DNA of 64,000 nt from Coprococcus_C hominis (GTDB taxonomy: Bacteria > Bacillota > Clostridia > Lachnospirales > Lachnospiraceae). Location of the stretch: the NCBI RefSeq assembly GCF_020687505.1, contig NZ_JAJEQT010000002.1, one strand, 5' to 3'. Shown here in pieces: positions 17,808 through 27,462 of the stretch. The position numbers and the translations under genes were made by a program. Each line of letters opens with the position of its first letter. Position 1 is the stretch's first letter. Below the pieces are notes generated by a model, which was not told where the DNA came from, searched no databases, and saw only the letters and a list, made by a program, of their open reading frames with translations.

Positions 17808-20309
17808 ATGCAGAAAGTATTACGCAAAAGAATTTTCAGAGATTTCAAAGAGAACCTGCCGCGTTATCTGGCACTCGCATTTTTGTTGATTCTCAGCATG
17901 TACATGGTTGTGAGTGTTGTTGGAGCAGCAGAGACGGTTATGCGTGGCACAACAACCGAGGCGGAGAAGCAGAACGTCGAAGATGGTCAGTTTTCCCTCT
18001 TTGTTCCGATGAAGGAGAGCGAGTGGGACGCACTGACGGATAAGGGAATTACATTGGAGAAAATGTTTTTCTTAGATTATGCTGTCGATGGGGATAAGAC
18101 AATTCGAGTATTCCGCAATCGTACCGAAATCAATACGATTGCGATTTGCGCGGGTAAGCTCGCACAGGCAGACGATGAGCTTGTTCTTGAGCGGCAATAT
18201 GCGGAGAAAAATGCTATACACGTGGGAGATACAATTGTTCTTGGTGACCGCACATATAAAGTAAGCGGTATCGGCACGGTGCCGGATTACGACAGCCCAT
18301 TGAAATCACTCAGCGACACAAGCTGTGACAGCCTGAATTTCGGCTTGGCATTTGTGACAGATGAGGTGTACACGACACTTCAAAAGGAAGGCAAGAGCGC
18401 GAAGTCTGAGGAATATTATTATGCATATAAGTTAAATGACGCGATGACCGATGATGAATTAAAGGCAGAGTTAAAGAAGCTTTCCTTCTCATCCGACGAT
18501 GTGGATGATGTGTATTTTCAGGAGTATTGGGACCGGACGCTCGGCAGGGAAGAGGAATTTCGCGATGGAATTAATGAGCTTGCTGACGGTGCAAAGGAGC
18601 TTGCTGAAGGACTTTCTGAGCTGACAGACAATAACCCCGCTCTTCAGAACGCAGCCGACGGTGCATCTGATGTACAGGATGGCATGCAGGAATTGAAGGA
18701 TGAGACAGAGGATATGCTTGACGAAATCTTCACTGCCGATGCCGATAACCTGCTTTCCTTTGTAGCTGCAGAGGACAATGTACGTATCCATGCAGCGGGC
18801 GATGATGTAGCGATGAACAAGACAATCGGTATGATCGCGGGCGTTCTGCTCCTTGTGTTGATCGCTTATGTACTTTCTGTATTCGTGGTACATTCTATCG
18901 ATCAGGAGAGTGCCGTGATCGGAGCCCTCTATGCACTCGGTGTAAAGCGAAAGGATCTGATGAAGCATTATATCCTGCTTCCGACTTTGATTTCCCTAAT
19001 CGGAGGTGCGATTGGAACAGCACTTGCTTACACAAGGATTGGCGTGTGGTATCAGATGCAGGATGCATATAATTATTATTCTCTGCCGGATATAGCGGTG
19101 CAGGTACTGCCATATACAATCATATATGGTGTTGTGATTCCGCCAATCATATGTCTGATCGTGACGAGCCTGGTTATCCGTAAGCGCCTGTCTCGTCCGG
19201 TGCTTATCCTGCTGAAAAATGAACAGAAGGCCGCTACGGGCAAGGATGTGAAGCTCGGAAATATGAAGTTCATGAAGTTGTTCCGTATCCGTCAGATCCT
19301 GCGTGAGAGACGGACGGCACTTACCGTTTTATTTGGTATGTTTGTAAGTATCCTGCTTTTGGTAATGTCCATGGAGATTTATACATATTGTCATGCTGTA
19401 CAGGACGATTATGTCGCAGATACGAAATTTGAATATATGTATACCTATAAATATCCAGCCGAACAAGTGCCGGATGGCGGCTATGAAGCTTATGCCAAGA
19501 CGTTGAAGAAGGAAATCTATGGATATAACTTCGATGTAACAGTGCTTGGCATCAAGGAGAACAATCCGTTCTTTGATGTGATACTATCTGATTCTGCAGA
19601 TAAGGTAACAATCAGCTCATCCATTTCTTACAAATATGGATTGAAAAAGGGGGATGTGATCACCCTGAAGGATGAGGAAAACGGAAAGATCTACGCATTT
19701 GAGATTGAGGCAGTGACACAGTATGCCCCAAGCTTCATGGTGTTCCTTCCATATGATAAGGCACTTGATCTGTTCGGCGAGCAGGAGGATTATTACAATG
19801 TCGTATTTGCAGATCATGATCTGGGTGTCGAGGGTGGACGTCTGTATTCGACGCTGACACGTGACGACGTGAAGAAAGCAGCCGGAATCTTCTCCGACCA
19901 GATGCGGTCGATGATCATTACGATCGGTGCTGTATCTGCCTTGATCTTTGCCATTGTCCTGTACCTGATGATGAAGGTTATGATCGATCGTTCTTCGTTC
20001 AGCATTGCGCTGATCAAGATCTTCGGTTACCGGAACAAGGAAGTGAAAAAGATGTATCTGGATGGAAACTTCTATATCGTTTTGATCGGTGCGCTTGTTT
20101 CGATTCCGCTTGCGAAGGTACTGCTTGATGCGACGTACGAGCCGCAGTTCGTGCCGAACATTGCGTGTGGTGTCGACAAGTCCTTTCCGGCATGGCTGTA
20201 TCTGGCGATGTTCGCAGGTGTACTTGTATTGTATTTCATTATCAATCATTTACTTGTGCGGAAAATCAAGCAGATGCTACCGGCCGAAGTGCTGAAGAAT
20301 CGCGAGTAA
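17808..20309 (+). CDS. FtsX/MacB-family ABC permease
   Basis: An 833-residue membrane protein. It begins with a cytosolic basic end and one membrane helix (about 20-45), a large extracytoplasmic domain with a short coiled, acidic part (ELADGAKELAEGLSEL), then three helices (about 345-450) with the FtsX motif ESAVIGALYALGVKRKDL. A fourth helix, a second external domain and three C-terminal helices repeat the pattern. It works with the ATPase just upstream in export or mechanotransmission rather than import. The ATG at 17808 follows GGAGGATTTGTAAG; upstream in-frame ATGs lie within the ATPase gene. The alternative role is antimicrobial peptide or envelope stress resistance. Confidence 0.9.
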   Translation: MQKVLRKRIFRDFKENLPRYLALAFLLILSMYMVVSVVGAAETVMRGTTTEAEKQNVEDGQFSLFVPMKESEWDALTDKGITLEKMFFLDYAVDGDKTIRVFRNRTEINTIAICAGKLAQADDELVLERQYAEKNAIHVGDTIVLGDRTYKVSGIGTVPDYDSPLKSLSDTSCDSLNFGLAFVTDEVYTTLQKEGKSAKSEEYYYAYKLNDAMTDDELKAELKKLSFSSDDVDDVYFQEYWDRTLGREEEFRDGINELADGAKELAEGLSELTDNNPALQNAADGASDVQDGMQELKDETEDMLDEIFTADADNLLSFVAAEDNVRIHAAGDDVAMNKTIGMIAGVLLLVLIAYVLSVFVVHSIDQESAVIGALYALGVKRKDLMKHYILLPTLISLIGGAIGTALAYTRIGVWYQMQDAYNYYSLPDIAVQVLPYTIIYGVVIPPIICLIVTSLVIRKRLSRPVLILLKNEQKAATGKDVKLGNMKFMKLFRIRQILRERRTALTVLFGMFVSILLLVMSMEIYTYCHAVQDDYVADTKFEYMYTYKYPAEQVPDGGYEAYAKTLKKEIYGYNFDVTVLGIKENNPFFDVILSDSADKVTISSSISYKYGLKKGDVITLKDEENGKIYAFEIEAVTQYAPSFMVFLPYDKALDLFGEQEDYYNVVFADHDLGVEGGRLYSTLTRDDVKKAAGIFSDQMRSMIITIGAVSALIFAIVLYLMMKVMIDRSSFSIALIKIFGYRNKEVKKMYLDGNFYIVLIGALVSIPLAKVLLDATYEPQFVPNIACGVDKSFPAWLYLAMFAGVLVLYFIINHLLVRKIKQMLPAEVLKNRE

Positions 20310-20320
20310 AATGAGAAAAA

Positions 20321-20357
20321 AACGCATGTATCCTCATTGAGAAGCATGCGTTTTTTT
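20321..20357 (+). terminator. Terminator of the ABC operon
   Basis: AACGCATG (20321-20328) pairs with CATGCGTT (20345-20352), followed by a T run. Confidence 0.85.
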
Positions 20358-20403
20358 GGTACAATATACATATCTGAATTATGATACGAAAGGGGATTAT
20401 GAC

Positions 20404-21204
20404 ATGGGATTTTTAGAAGGTAAAGTAGCAATTATCACAGGTGGCGGACGCGCGGTTTTGAGCGACGGAAGCTGCGGTTCGATTGGATATGGAATCGCAA
20501 CTGCCTATGCGAAGGAAGGGGCAAACCTTGTCCTGACCGGACGGAACGTGCAGAAACTTGACGATGCAAAAGAAGAAATCGAACGCAAATATGGCGTGAA
20601 GGTGCTTCCGGTACAGGCGGATGTAAGCGCCGGCTCTGACAATGAGGCAGTCGTAGCAAATGTTGTAAAGCAGACGATCGATACATTTGGAAGAATCGAT
20701 GTGCTGATCAACAACGCGCAGGCTTCTGCTTCCGGTGTGACGATCGCCGATCATACAACCGCACAGTTTGACCTTGCAATTTATTCCGGATTGTATGCGG
20801 CATTTTATTATATGAAAGCATGCTATCCATATCTGAAGGAGACGAAGGGCTCCGTGATCAATTTCGCATCGGGCGCCGGCTTGTTCGGAAACTTCGGACA
20901 GTGCGCTTACGCTGCAGCGAAGGAAGGCATCCGTGGATTGACGAGAGTCGCAGCAACCGAGTGGGCTGCCGATGGCATCAATGCGAATGTGGTATGTCCG
21001 CTTGCATGGACTGCACAGCTTGAGAATTTCGAGAAAGCATATCCGGATGCATTTAAGGCAAATGTCCACACACCGCCGATGGGACATTTTGGGGATGTAG
21101 AAAAGGAAATCGGACGTGTCTGTGTACAGCTTGCGTCACCGGATTTCAAGTATATGAGCGGTGAGACACTGACATTAGAGGGAGCGCTTGGTCAGAGACC
21201 ATAA
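20404..21204 (+). CDS. Short-chain dehydrogenase/reductase
   Basis: A 266-residue classical SDR. The cofactor loop begins with TGGGR and is enlarged by an insertion (AVLSDGSCGSIGYG) before the usual glycine. NNAQ replaces the common NNAG; the catalytic Ser is in NFASGAG, Tyr169 and Lys173 in YAAAK. Start ATG 20404 follows AAAGGGGATT. Substrate not predictable. It lies between the ABC operon terminator and the decarboxylase beta-subunit-like gene with about 90 bases of spacing to the latter's upstream ORF. Confidence 0.88.
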   Translation: MGFLEGKVAIITGGGRAVLSDGSCGSIGYGIATAYAKEGANLVLTGRNVQKLDDAKEEIERKYGVKVLPVQADVSAGSDNEAVVANVVKQTIDTFGRIDVLINNAQASASGVTIADHTTAQFDLAIYSGLYAAFYYMKACYPYLKETKGSVINFASGAGLFGNFGQCAYAAAKEGIRGLTRVAATEWAADGINANVVCPLAWTAQLENFEKAYPDAFKANVHTPPMGHFGDVEKEIGRVCVQLASPDFKYMSGETLTLEGALGQRP

Positions 21205-21296
21205 ACGGTTAAAAAAAGTAAAATAGAAATTAACAGTTGCCACATAATTCGCTATGATTTGCCATTGAAGAAACGAGTTCCAACGAGGAGTTAAGT

Positions 21297-21377
21297 ATGA
21301 GACGATGTGCAGATCACAAGCGAATTATTGTGGCAATTTTAATTGCAGCCTTAAGTATTCTGTGCGCAGTATCTTAG
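21297..21377 (+). CDS. 26-residue hydrophobic peptide ORF
   Basis: ATG at 21297 with GAGGAG 7 bases upstream gives a basic start (MRRCADHKR) followed by a hydrophobic stretch (IIVAILIAALSILCAV). It stops at 21377, overlapping in another frame the beginning of the decarboxylase-like gene. It could be a small membrane peptide, a leader for translational coupling, or the frameshifted N-terminus of that gene. The strong ribosome site argues that it is translated. Confidence 0.45.
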   Translation: MRRCADHKRIIVAILIAALSILCAVS

Positions 21378-22078
21378 ATCTTTTCCAGGGTATCGGTACG
21401 ATGTTTGCGCAGTCACCACAGATTGCGATTGCGAGAGTCGTGTTGATCTTCTTAGGATTCTTATTGGTGTATTTAGGCGTGAAGGGAACGTTGGAGCCGC
21501 TCATCATGGTGCCGATGGGACTTGGTATGTCTGCGGTCAATGCGGGCGTTTTGTTCCTCGGTGAAAATCAGATCGGAAACCTGATCATTGATCCGCTACT
21601 TTCGACGACCGATGAGCTGATGACATACATGCAGATCAATTTCCTGCAGCCGATTTATAACCTGACGTTCAGTAACGGATTGATCGCGTGTCTCGTATTT
21701 ATGGGAATCGGTATCCTGTGTGATATCGGTTATGTGCTTGAACACCCATTTATCAGTATGACGATCGCGCTTTTTGCGGAGCTTGGTACGGTTGCAACCT
21801 ATCCGATCGCGCGTGCGATGGGGCTTGACGCCGGTTCTTCGGCAGCCGTTTCCATCATTGGCGGCTATGTTGTATATTTCTTTAAGAAAGGAAAGTTCAA
21901 TCCGACGGTTGGCATCGCAGGTGTGTCGTGTGTGCCGTCTACGGCGAAGGTTGCACAGAAGGCTGCTGCAAAGGCAAATCCGGCAGCATTTATTCTGGAT
22001 TATGCTCTTGGCGCGAATATCTGCGGCGTTATCACAACGGCAATCCTGACCGGTATCTATATTACGTTACTTAGTTAA
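21362..22078 (+). pseudogene. Na+-translocating decarboxylase beta subunit, internally deleted
   Basis: The frame encodes about 238 residues. The N-terminal half (LVYLGVKGTLEPLIMVPMG, NGLIACLVFMGIG, up to SIIGG) and the C-terminal end (GKFNPTVGIAGVS, ALGANICGVITTAI) match the oxaloacetate/glutaconyl-CoA decarboxylase beta subunit family. From memory, members are about 370-430 residues and continue IIGG with ADGP. Here IIGG is followed directly by YVVYFFKKGKFNP, so the middle, with the catalytic Asp region, is absent. No good ribosome site serves the frame (GTG 21362 is a guess). It may be dead or a compact variant. No decarboxylase alpha or biotin subunit gene is nearby. Confidence 0.65.
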
Positions 22079-22083
22079 ATCAA

Positions 22084-22140
22084 AATCCCCTTCTGTGCCG
22101 GAAGCAGTCGAAATATGCTCTGGTGCGGAGGGGATTATTT
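22084..22140 (+). terminator. Hairpin terminator before the accessory island
   Basis: AATCCCCT (22084-22091) pairs with AGGGGATT (22129-22136), with additional GCC/GGT pairing inside; the T run is weak. Confidence 0.6.
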
Positions 22141-22247
22141 GGTTGAGATTGAGTTTTGTTTGACATAAAATATGATACATAATAGAATTGGTTTAAGAGA
22201 TAAAAAGAGGTTAACAAATCGGTATTTTTAGAACTAAGGAGGAATTT

Positions 22248-23156
22248 ATGAAAAAGATACTAGTAACAGGGGGAACAACTTTTGTAAGTAAGTATGCAGC
22301 TGAATATTTTGTGAATATGGGCTATGAAGTATATGTACTTAACAGAAATACTAAGTCACAAGTTCGGGGAGTAAAACTCATTGAAGGCGATAGACATAAT
22401 TTGAATGGTATATTGAAAAACCTCTCTTTTGATGTTGTGGCTGATATAACAGCTTATAACGAAAAAGACATTATTGATTTTGTTAAGGAATTAGGTTCTT
22501 ATGGACAGTACATTATGATTAGTTCAAGTGCTGTGTATCCAGAGTATGGAGTTCAACCATTTCTTGAAGAATCAGAAAAAGCCGCAAATATCTTTTGGGG
22601 TACATATGGAACTGATAAAATAGCAGCTGAAAAGGCATTACTTGAAAGAGTGAAAGATGCGTATATATTAAGACCGCCATACCTATATGGGCCTATGAAT
22701 AACGTTTATAGAGAGGCGTTTGTATTTGATTGTGCCTTAGCAGATAGAAAATTCTATTTACCAAAGGATGGAGATATGAAATTACAATTTTTCCATGTGA
22801 AAGATTTGTGCAGGTTGATGGAAGTGATTATAAAGGAAAAACCAGAGGAGCATATTTTAAATGTTGGTAATGCTGAAGCAGTATCTATAAAAGAGTGGGT
22901 TACAAAATGTTACGAGAGTTTAGGAAAAAAGCCGACTTTTGTAAATGTCTATGAGGAAATTGAACAGAGAAATTATTTTAGTTTTTACAACTATGAGTAC
23001 TATTTGGATGTGTCTCGTCAAGGCGAGATATTCTCGGAAACTACAACTTTAGAAGATGGATTGAAGGATGCAGCTGAATGGTATCTTGAACATAACACTG
23101 AAGTTAATAAGAAACCATATTTTGAGTTTATTGATGAAAACTTAGTGGAAAGTTAA
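22248..23156 (+). CDS. NAD-dependent epimerase/dehydratase (atypical SDR)
   Basis: A 302-residue Rossmann protein. Its N-terminal motif TGGTTFVS deviates from TGxxGxxG and resembles the atypical CSP41-like group. A catalytic pair YxxxK is present in TYGTDKIAAE, and ILRPPYLYGP is a typical extended-SDR motif. Probably acts on a nucleotide sugar or an RNA-like ligand; substrate unknown. AAGGAGG lies 8 bases before the ATG. Codon use is more AT-rich than in the genes to its left, so it marks the left part of the accessory island. Confidence 0.8.
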   Translation: MKKILVTGGTTFVSKYAAEYFVNMGYEVYVLNRNTKSQVRGVKLIEGDRHNLNGILKNLSFDVVADITAYNEKDIIDFVKELGSYGQYIMISSSAVYPEYGVQPFLEESEKAANIFWGTYGTDKIAAEKALLERVKDAYILRPPYLYGPMNNVYREAFVFDCALADRKFYLPKDGDMKLQFFHVKDLCRLMEVIIKEKPEEHILNVGNAEAVSIKEWVTKCYESLGKKPTFVNVYEEIEQRNYFSFYNYEYYLDVSRQGEIFSETTTLEDGLKDAAEWYLEHNTEVNKKPYFEFIDENLVES

Positions 23157-23203
23157 ATTCCAGTTTATAGAGTTAAAAAATATAAGTTAAGGAGGCATGT
23201 ATT

Positions 23204-23872
23204 ATGAAAAAAGTAATCTATCTGCTTGTATTATGTATGGTGCTGGGAATGGCTGGATGTGGAACGAATCAAGAAAATAAAGAACCTGTGTCTGGAAATG
23301 TGTCCGTAGAAACAGAAAATAAAGAAAATGATGATGTAGTACAAAATGAGCAAATAGCAGATACTGGCTCATATCCTCCATGTGTTATGGTTGATGGTGT
23401 TATATATAAAGACACAGGATATGTAGCGTCAATGCCTGGTTGTGGAACAATGGATGGAGAAATTGTGTCAACAGTGGCAGGGACAGAGTTACCATCTGAA
23501 AATAATCAATCAAATTTCGGAAGCGGATATCATTATCAAAGGAGTTCTGAAGGTCAGCTCATAGTAGTCATTGATGACGAACGAATCATATTTAGAGATA
23601 TTGAAAAAGATGATACGTCTATTCCAATAGAGGTTATCAATTTTAATGCAAAAGTAAAAGAAATTATCGATGATGGAGAACTTCTTGTAACGCATGTGAG
23701 TACAGCTGAAGGCTTTTGTCAGATGAATGATGGAGAGTATTATGTATCGGCAGAAAATTTAGCGGAAGATGTTCAGGTGGGAGATATCGTTACAATATGG
23801 TTTAATGGAATGATTAAAGAAACATACCCTGCTCAATTGGGGGTAGTTTATAGAATCATTAAAACACAATAA
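23204..23872 (+). CDS. Putative lipoprotein of unknown function
   Basis: A 222-residue protein with a lipoprotein signal: basic MKK, hydrophobic core and lipobox LGMAGC with Cys19. A short acidic, low-complexity linker follows, then a beta-rich domain ending in a small OB-like or nucleic-acid-independent strand pattern (VQVGDIVTIWFNGMIKETYPAQLG). That last part resembles DUF3221-type lipoprotein ends. AAGGAGG precedes the ATG. It would be anchored on the outer face of the membrane. Role unknown. Confidence 0.7.
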   Translation: MKKVIYLLVLCMVLGMAGCGTNQENKEPVSGNVSVETENKENDDVVQNEQIADTGSYPPCVMVDGVIYKDTGYVASMPGCGTMDGEIVSTVAGTELPSENNQSNFGSGYHYQRSSEGQLIVVIDDERIIFRDIEKDDTSIPIEVINFNAKVKEIIDDGELLVTHVSTAEGFCQMNDGEYYVSAENLAEDVQVGDIVTIWFNGMIKETYPAQLGVVYRIIKTQ

Positions 23873-24191
23873 TTAGTCAGATTCCAGTTTGTTGAACTGA
23901 ATCCGAAAAGCATTAGGGCGCAGAGGAGATAGAATCCTTTGTGTAAAAGACTAACGAACATATTTAATGAAACATCGAAACCATCTTTTTTTTGTTGTTT
24001 ACCTATAATAACGATTGGAGTAGTCGATTATAGACACTGCAATCAAAAAAATCTGAAAATATATTTATCAACATTACATAAAAGTGTGTAGATGCACATA
24101 AAATGGGAATGCATATTGAAATTCAGGTCGTTCTGTGATAGGATTTCATTACTAAAAAGTGTGCAGATGCACGGAAAGGGGGAGCGTAACG
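23873..24191. other. Intergenic region with a repeated 17-base motif
   Basis: The only structure seen is a weak GATTCCAGTT/AACTGAATC hairpin near 23880-23905, and two 17-base copies of AAAGTGTG(T/C)AGATGCAC at 24081-24097 and 24156-24172. The second copy contains the dyad GTGC-AGAT-GCAC and ends 19 bases before the ATPase start codon. Confidence 0.5.
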
Positions 24192-25445
24192 ATGGAGATT
24201 AAAAGAGACGCTTACCTACAGCAGCTGACCCTGCGAAAAGATAATGGAATGATAAAGGTGATTACCGGCATTCGTAGATGTGGCAAATCCTTTTTGCTGT
24301 TTACCATCTTTAAGAGATACTTACTGGAGAACGGCGTTGATGTTGATCATATTATTGAGATTGCATTGGACGGTATTGAAAATGAGGAACTAAGAGATCC
24401 TAAGGTGTGTTTCAAGTACATCAAAGATGCCATGAAAGACGATGGCAAATACTATCTGCTTCTTGATGAAGTGCAGTTTATGTCACAATTTGAGGAAGTG
24501 CTGAACAGCCTGCTCCGCATGAGCAATATTGATGTGTATGTCACCGGAAGTAATTCCAAGTTCCTGTCCAGCGACATTGTGACCGAATTCCGTGGCAGAG
24601 GTGATGAGATTAGAATCTACCCTCTCTCCTTTGCAGAGTTTTATTCTGTCTATGACGGCGATTATGATGATGCATGGGATGACTACATGATCTACGGAGG
24701 ATTGCCGCAGATCGTAAGTTTCCAGAGCGAACGACAGAAAGCAGACTATCTGAAGAACATCTTTGCAAATGTCTATCTGAAGGATGTTATTGAAAGAAAT
24801 AAGATTCAGAACGTGGATGAGATTGGGATTCTGGTTGATGTGCTTGCATCTGCAATCGGCGCACCGACCAACCCTTCAAAGATTGCCAATACCTTTGCCA
24901 GTGAGCGTCAGATGACTTATGCTAATAAAACCATCTCCAAGCATATCGACTATTTGACAGATGCCTTTTTGATTTCCAAGGCAAGCCGATACGATATTAA
25001 GGGCAGAAAGTATATCGGTGCAAATCTGAAATACTACTTTACGGATCTGGGACTGAGAAATGCACGTCTGAATTTCAGACAGCAGGAGCCTACTCATATC
25101 ATGGAGAACATTGTTTATAACGAGCTGTTGATCCGTGGCTACAATGTTGATGTGGGTGTCGTGGATATCTTCGATAAGGATAAAGAGGGCAAACGTGTTC
25201 GCAAGCAGTTGGAGGTTGACTTTGTGGTGAATCAAGGAAACCAGAGATACTATATCCAGGTTGCATATGACATGACTTCGGAAGAAAAACAGACGCAGGA
25301 GTTCAATTCTCTGCGTAATATCCCGGACTCTTTCAAGAAGATCGTCATTGTAAATGGCAGCAAAAAGCCTTGGAGAAATGATGAAGGTTTTGTCATCATG
25401 GGAATGAAGTATTTCTTGCTGAATGCGAATAGTCTGGAATTTTAA
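24192..25445 (+). CDS. AAA_14/DUF4143 ATPase (first copy)
   Basis: A 417-residue protein with Walker A GIRRCGKS (26-33), Walker B YYLLLDEVQ, the sensor-like YVTGSNSKFLSS and the FRGR arginine region, then the C-terminal DUF4143 part with a restriction-endonuclease-like core (LEVDFVVN, YYIQVAYD). This two-domain family is widespread in gut Firmicutes and Bacteroidetes and is of unresolved function. The ATG at 24192 is chosen because of AAGGGGGAGCG ahead; an in-frame start at 24159 lies inside the repeat. A paralogue lies at 33517. Confidence 0.9.
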   Translation: MEIKRDAYLQQLTLRKDNGMIKVITGIRRCGKSFLLFTIFKRYLLENGVDVDHIIEIALDGIENEELRDPKVCFKYIKDAMKDDGKYYLLLDEVQFMSQFEEVLNSLLRMSNIDVYVTGSNSKFLSSDIVTEFRGRGDEIRIYPLSFAEFYSVYDGDYDDAWDDYMIYGGLPQIVSFQSERQKADYLKNIFANVYLKDVIERNKIQNVDEIGILVDVLASAIGAPTNPSKIANTFASERQMTYANKTISKHIDYLTDAFLISKASRYDIKGRKYIGANLKYYFTDLGLRNARLNFRQQEPTHIMENIVYNELLIRGYNVDVGVVDIFDKDKEGKRVRKQLEVDFVVNQGNQRYYIQVAYDMTSEEKQTQEFNSLRNIPDSFKKIVIVNGSKKPWRNDEGFVIMGMKYFLLNANSLEF

Positions 25446-25620
25446 GTCGATTTGAGTTGTTGCTGTGGTGTTGTTCTATTTCAAAAAAGAGTGAACACGC
25501 TGGGAGAATGTCGTGATGTGACAGACCAATATCAAACCGGACGAAGTGCATATTTGCGACTGGGACAATTATTTATGAGATTATTTGCTGGATTGCTATA
25601 AGAATCTGATGAAACGACCT

Positions 25621-25659
25621 TTCAAAAAACAGTTGATTTAGAAGTTAACTGTTTTTGAA
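25621..25659 (+). terminator. Hairpin between ATPase and truncated toxin gene
   Basis: TTCAAAAAACAGTT (25621-25634) pairs with AACTGTTTTTGAA (25647-25659). It closes the region 25446-25620, in which no gene was seen, and sits exactly at the 5' truncation point of the toxin gene. Confidence 0.7.
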
Positions 25660-27158
25660 CCTCTTCTCAGACACAAGAACAGCAGATTGCGGGTCTCGAA
25701 GCAACCCAAAGAGAAGTCGATGAGTTTATTAACTTGACGGTAGATCGTGATAATTCGGCATCATCCGAAATCTCACGTGCTAAGAAGGACTTTTACAAAC
25801 AATACTCTTATCTTAAGCCTGACTGCGAAAAGACCGACTGGGAAAAATTTTGCGAAGGTTTGAAAAAGGTCGGTCAGTGGTGTAAAGATCACTGGAAAGA
25901 GATCGTTCTGGTAATTGAAATCGTAGTGGCTGTTGTCTGCATTTGTGTTCCTGGCTTACAGGGTATAGGCACTGGCATTCTTATCGGAGCTTTAAAAGGT
26001 GCTTTGACCGGTGGCTTGATTGGCGGAATTACCAGTATGCTAACAGGAGGCTCATTCCTAGAAGGATTTGCCCAAGGTGCATTAGATGGTGCCATAATGG
26101 GTGGTGCCTTGGGCGGCGTAGGCGGAATCGCCGGCAAATTCATAACCTGCGGTTCTAAATTAGGAAACGCAATCCAGACAACCTCTAAAATCAGCGGGGC
26201 CATTTCTAATAGTATGGATGGTTTTGACATGGTATCATTAGGATTGGGGATGATTGATCCTAATAACCCAATCACGGAACTTAACAACAAAATGCATCAG
26301 AGCGATGTATACAACAAGTTCCAGATGGGGGTAAGCTTGGTATCTTCGTTCTCAGGTGCTGCTTCTCAGAATATGGCGTGCTTTGTTGCTGGTACATTGG
26401 TACTTACAACTGCTGGTCTGCTCGCTATTGAAAAGATAAATCCTGGTGATAAGGTTATTTCAACTGATCCTGATACGCTTGAAACAAGTGAAAAAACTGT
26501 CCTTGAAACATATGTCCGCAAGGTGGACAAACTCGTTCATCTTGTAATCAATGGTGAAGAAGTCATCACCACAGACAATCATCCATTTTATGTGCAGGGC
26601 AGAGGCTTTATTGAGGCTGGTAGACTCCTTGTGGGTGATAAGCTTGTTAGCGTTAATGGTGATGATTTATTAATCGAAAAGTATAAGATTGAAGAGTTCG
26701 AAATATCTGTAAATGTATATAATTTTCAGGTTGAAAACTCACATACATATTTTGTTGGAAGAAATACCGTATGGGTTCACAATACCGAATGTAAAGTTAG
26801 TGATAATAGAAGACGACATATTCTTGAAGGCGAAGGTCCAGATGATCCTGGGCACGGTCCAAATCGCGGATTTGGCAATAGTGCTTTTCCAGATACTTGG
26901 TCCGATGATAATGCTATTAAGGCTGTCGGAGATGTTGCGAATAGTCCAAAATCAATTTGGCAACAAGCTACAGGTCCAGGAAGTGGTCGAAATGCACCGA
27001 AAACTATTGGTGGTCCAGATCCAAACGCTCCTCTTACCACAAGAAATGGTAGACCAGTTAGATTTACTGTTGAAGGACAAAACCATAGTTTAGATATTAG
27101 AGTGATTGTTGAACCAGGCGGTGAAGGGATAGTAACTGGCTTTCCTATTAATCGCTAA
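25659..27158 (+). pseudogene. Polymorphic toxin, 5'-truncated: Hint plus EndoU-like domain
   Basis: The frame is open from 25659, where a stop codon abuts the hairpin; the first possible start is TTG 25734 with no ribosome site. Encoded before it is clear protein (QEQQIAGLEATQREVDEFIN), so the N-terminal secretion part has been lost. From the TTG, a glycine-rich hydrophobic region (about 50-150), a pretoxin Hint domain (Cys216 in ACFVAGT to Val-His-Asn 348-350), and a 124-residue C-terminal domain. The last has RRRHILEG, GHGPNRG, FPDTWSDD, a late GQNHSLD and IVTGFPIN, resembling bacterial EndoU RNases. An immunity-like gene follows 18 bases later. Confidence 0.7.
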
Positions 27159-27176
27159 TTATGAGAGGAGATTAAA

Positions 27177-27449
27177 ATGGTAAAAGACGCATATGATATG
27201 TTCTTCAAAAATATCTCTATGCAATTTCATGACGACTCTCTTGTGAATGCTCTTGTGGAAGATGCTGAAGAACTGGCGAAATATGGAGAAAAACGGGTGG
27301 CTCTTGAAAATTTTTTGGAGAACGTTTTAGCTAATGAGGTTACGATTTCAAAAGAAGCTGTCACTTTAGCAGAAAAAGCATTCAGTGATGCTCCAAATGA
27401 TTATGATATAGAGATAATAAACGAACTGAAAAAAACCGATGTTACGTAA
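27177..27449 (+). CDS. Candidate immunity protein (MafI-like)
   Basis: A 90-residue acidic helical protein with EKRVALENFLENVLANEV, a pattern like the MafI immunity proteins that protect against EndoU-type MafB toxins. It starts 18 bases after the toxin stop with GAGAGGAG upstream, the usual position of a cognate immunity gene. It appears intact although the toxin has lost its N-terminus; an orphan immunity gene would still protect against rivals with the same toxin tip. Confidence 0.6.
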   Translation: MVKDAYDMFFKNISMQFHDDSLVNALVEDAEELAKYGEKRVALENFLENVLANEVTISKEAVTLAEKAFSDAPNDYDIEIINELKKTDVT

Positions 27450-27462
27450 GGGGATGATTTGG

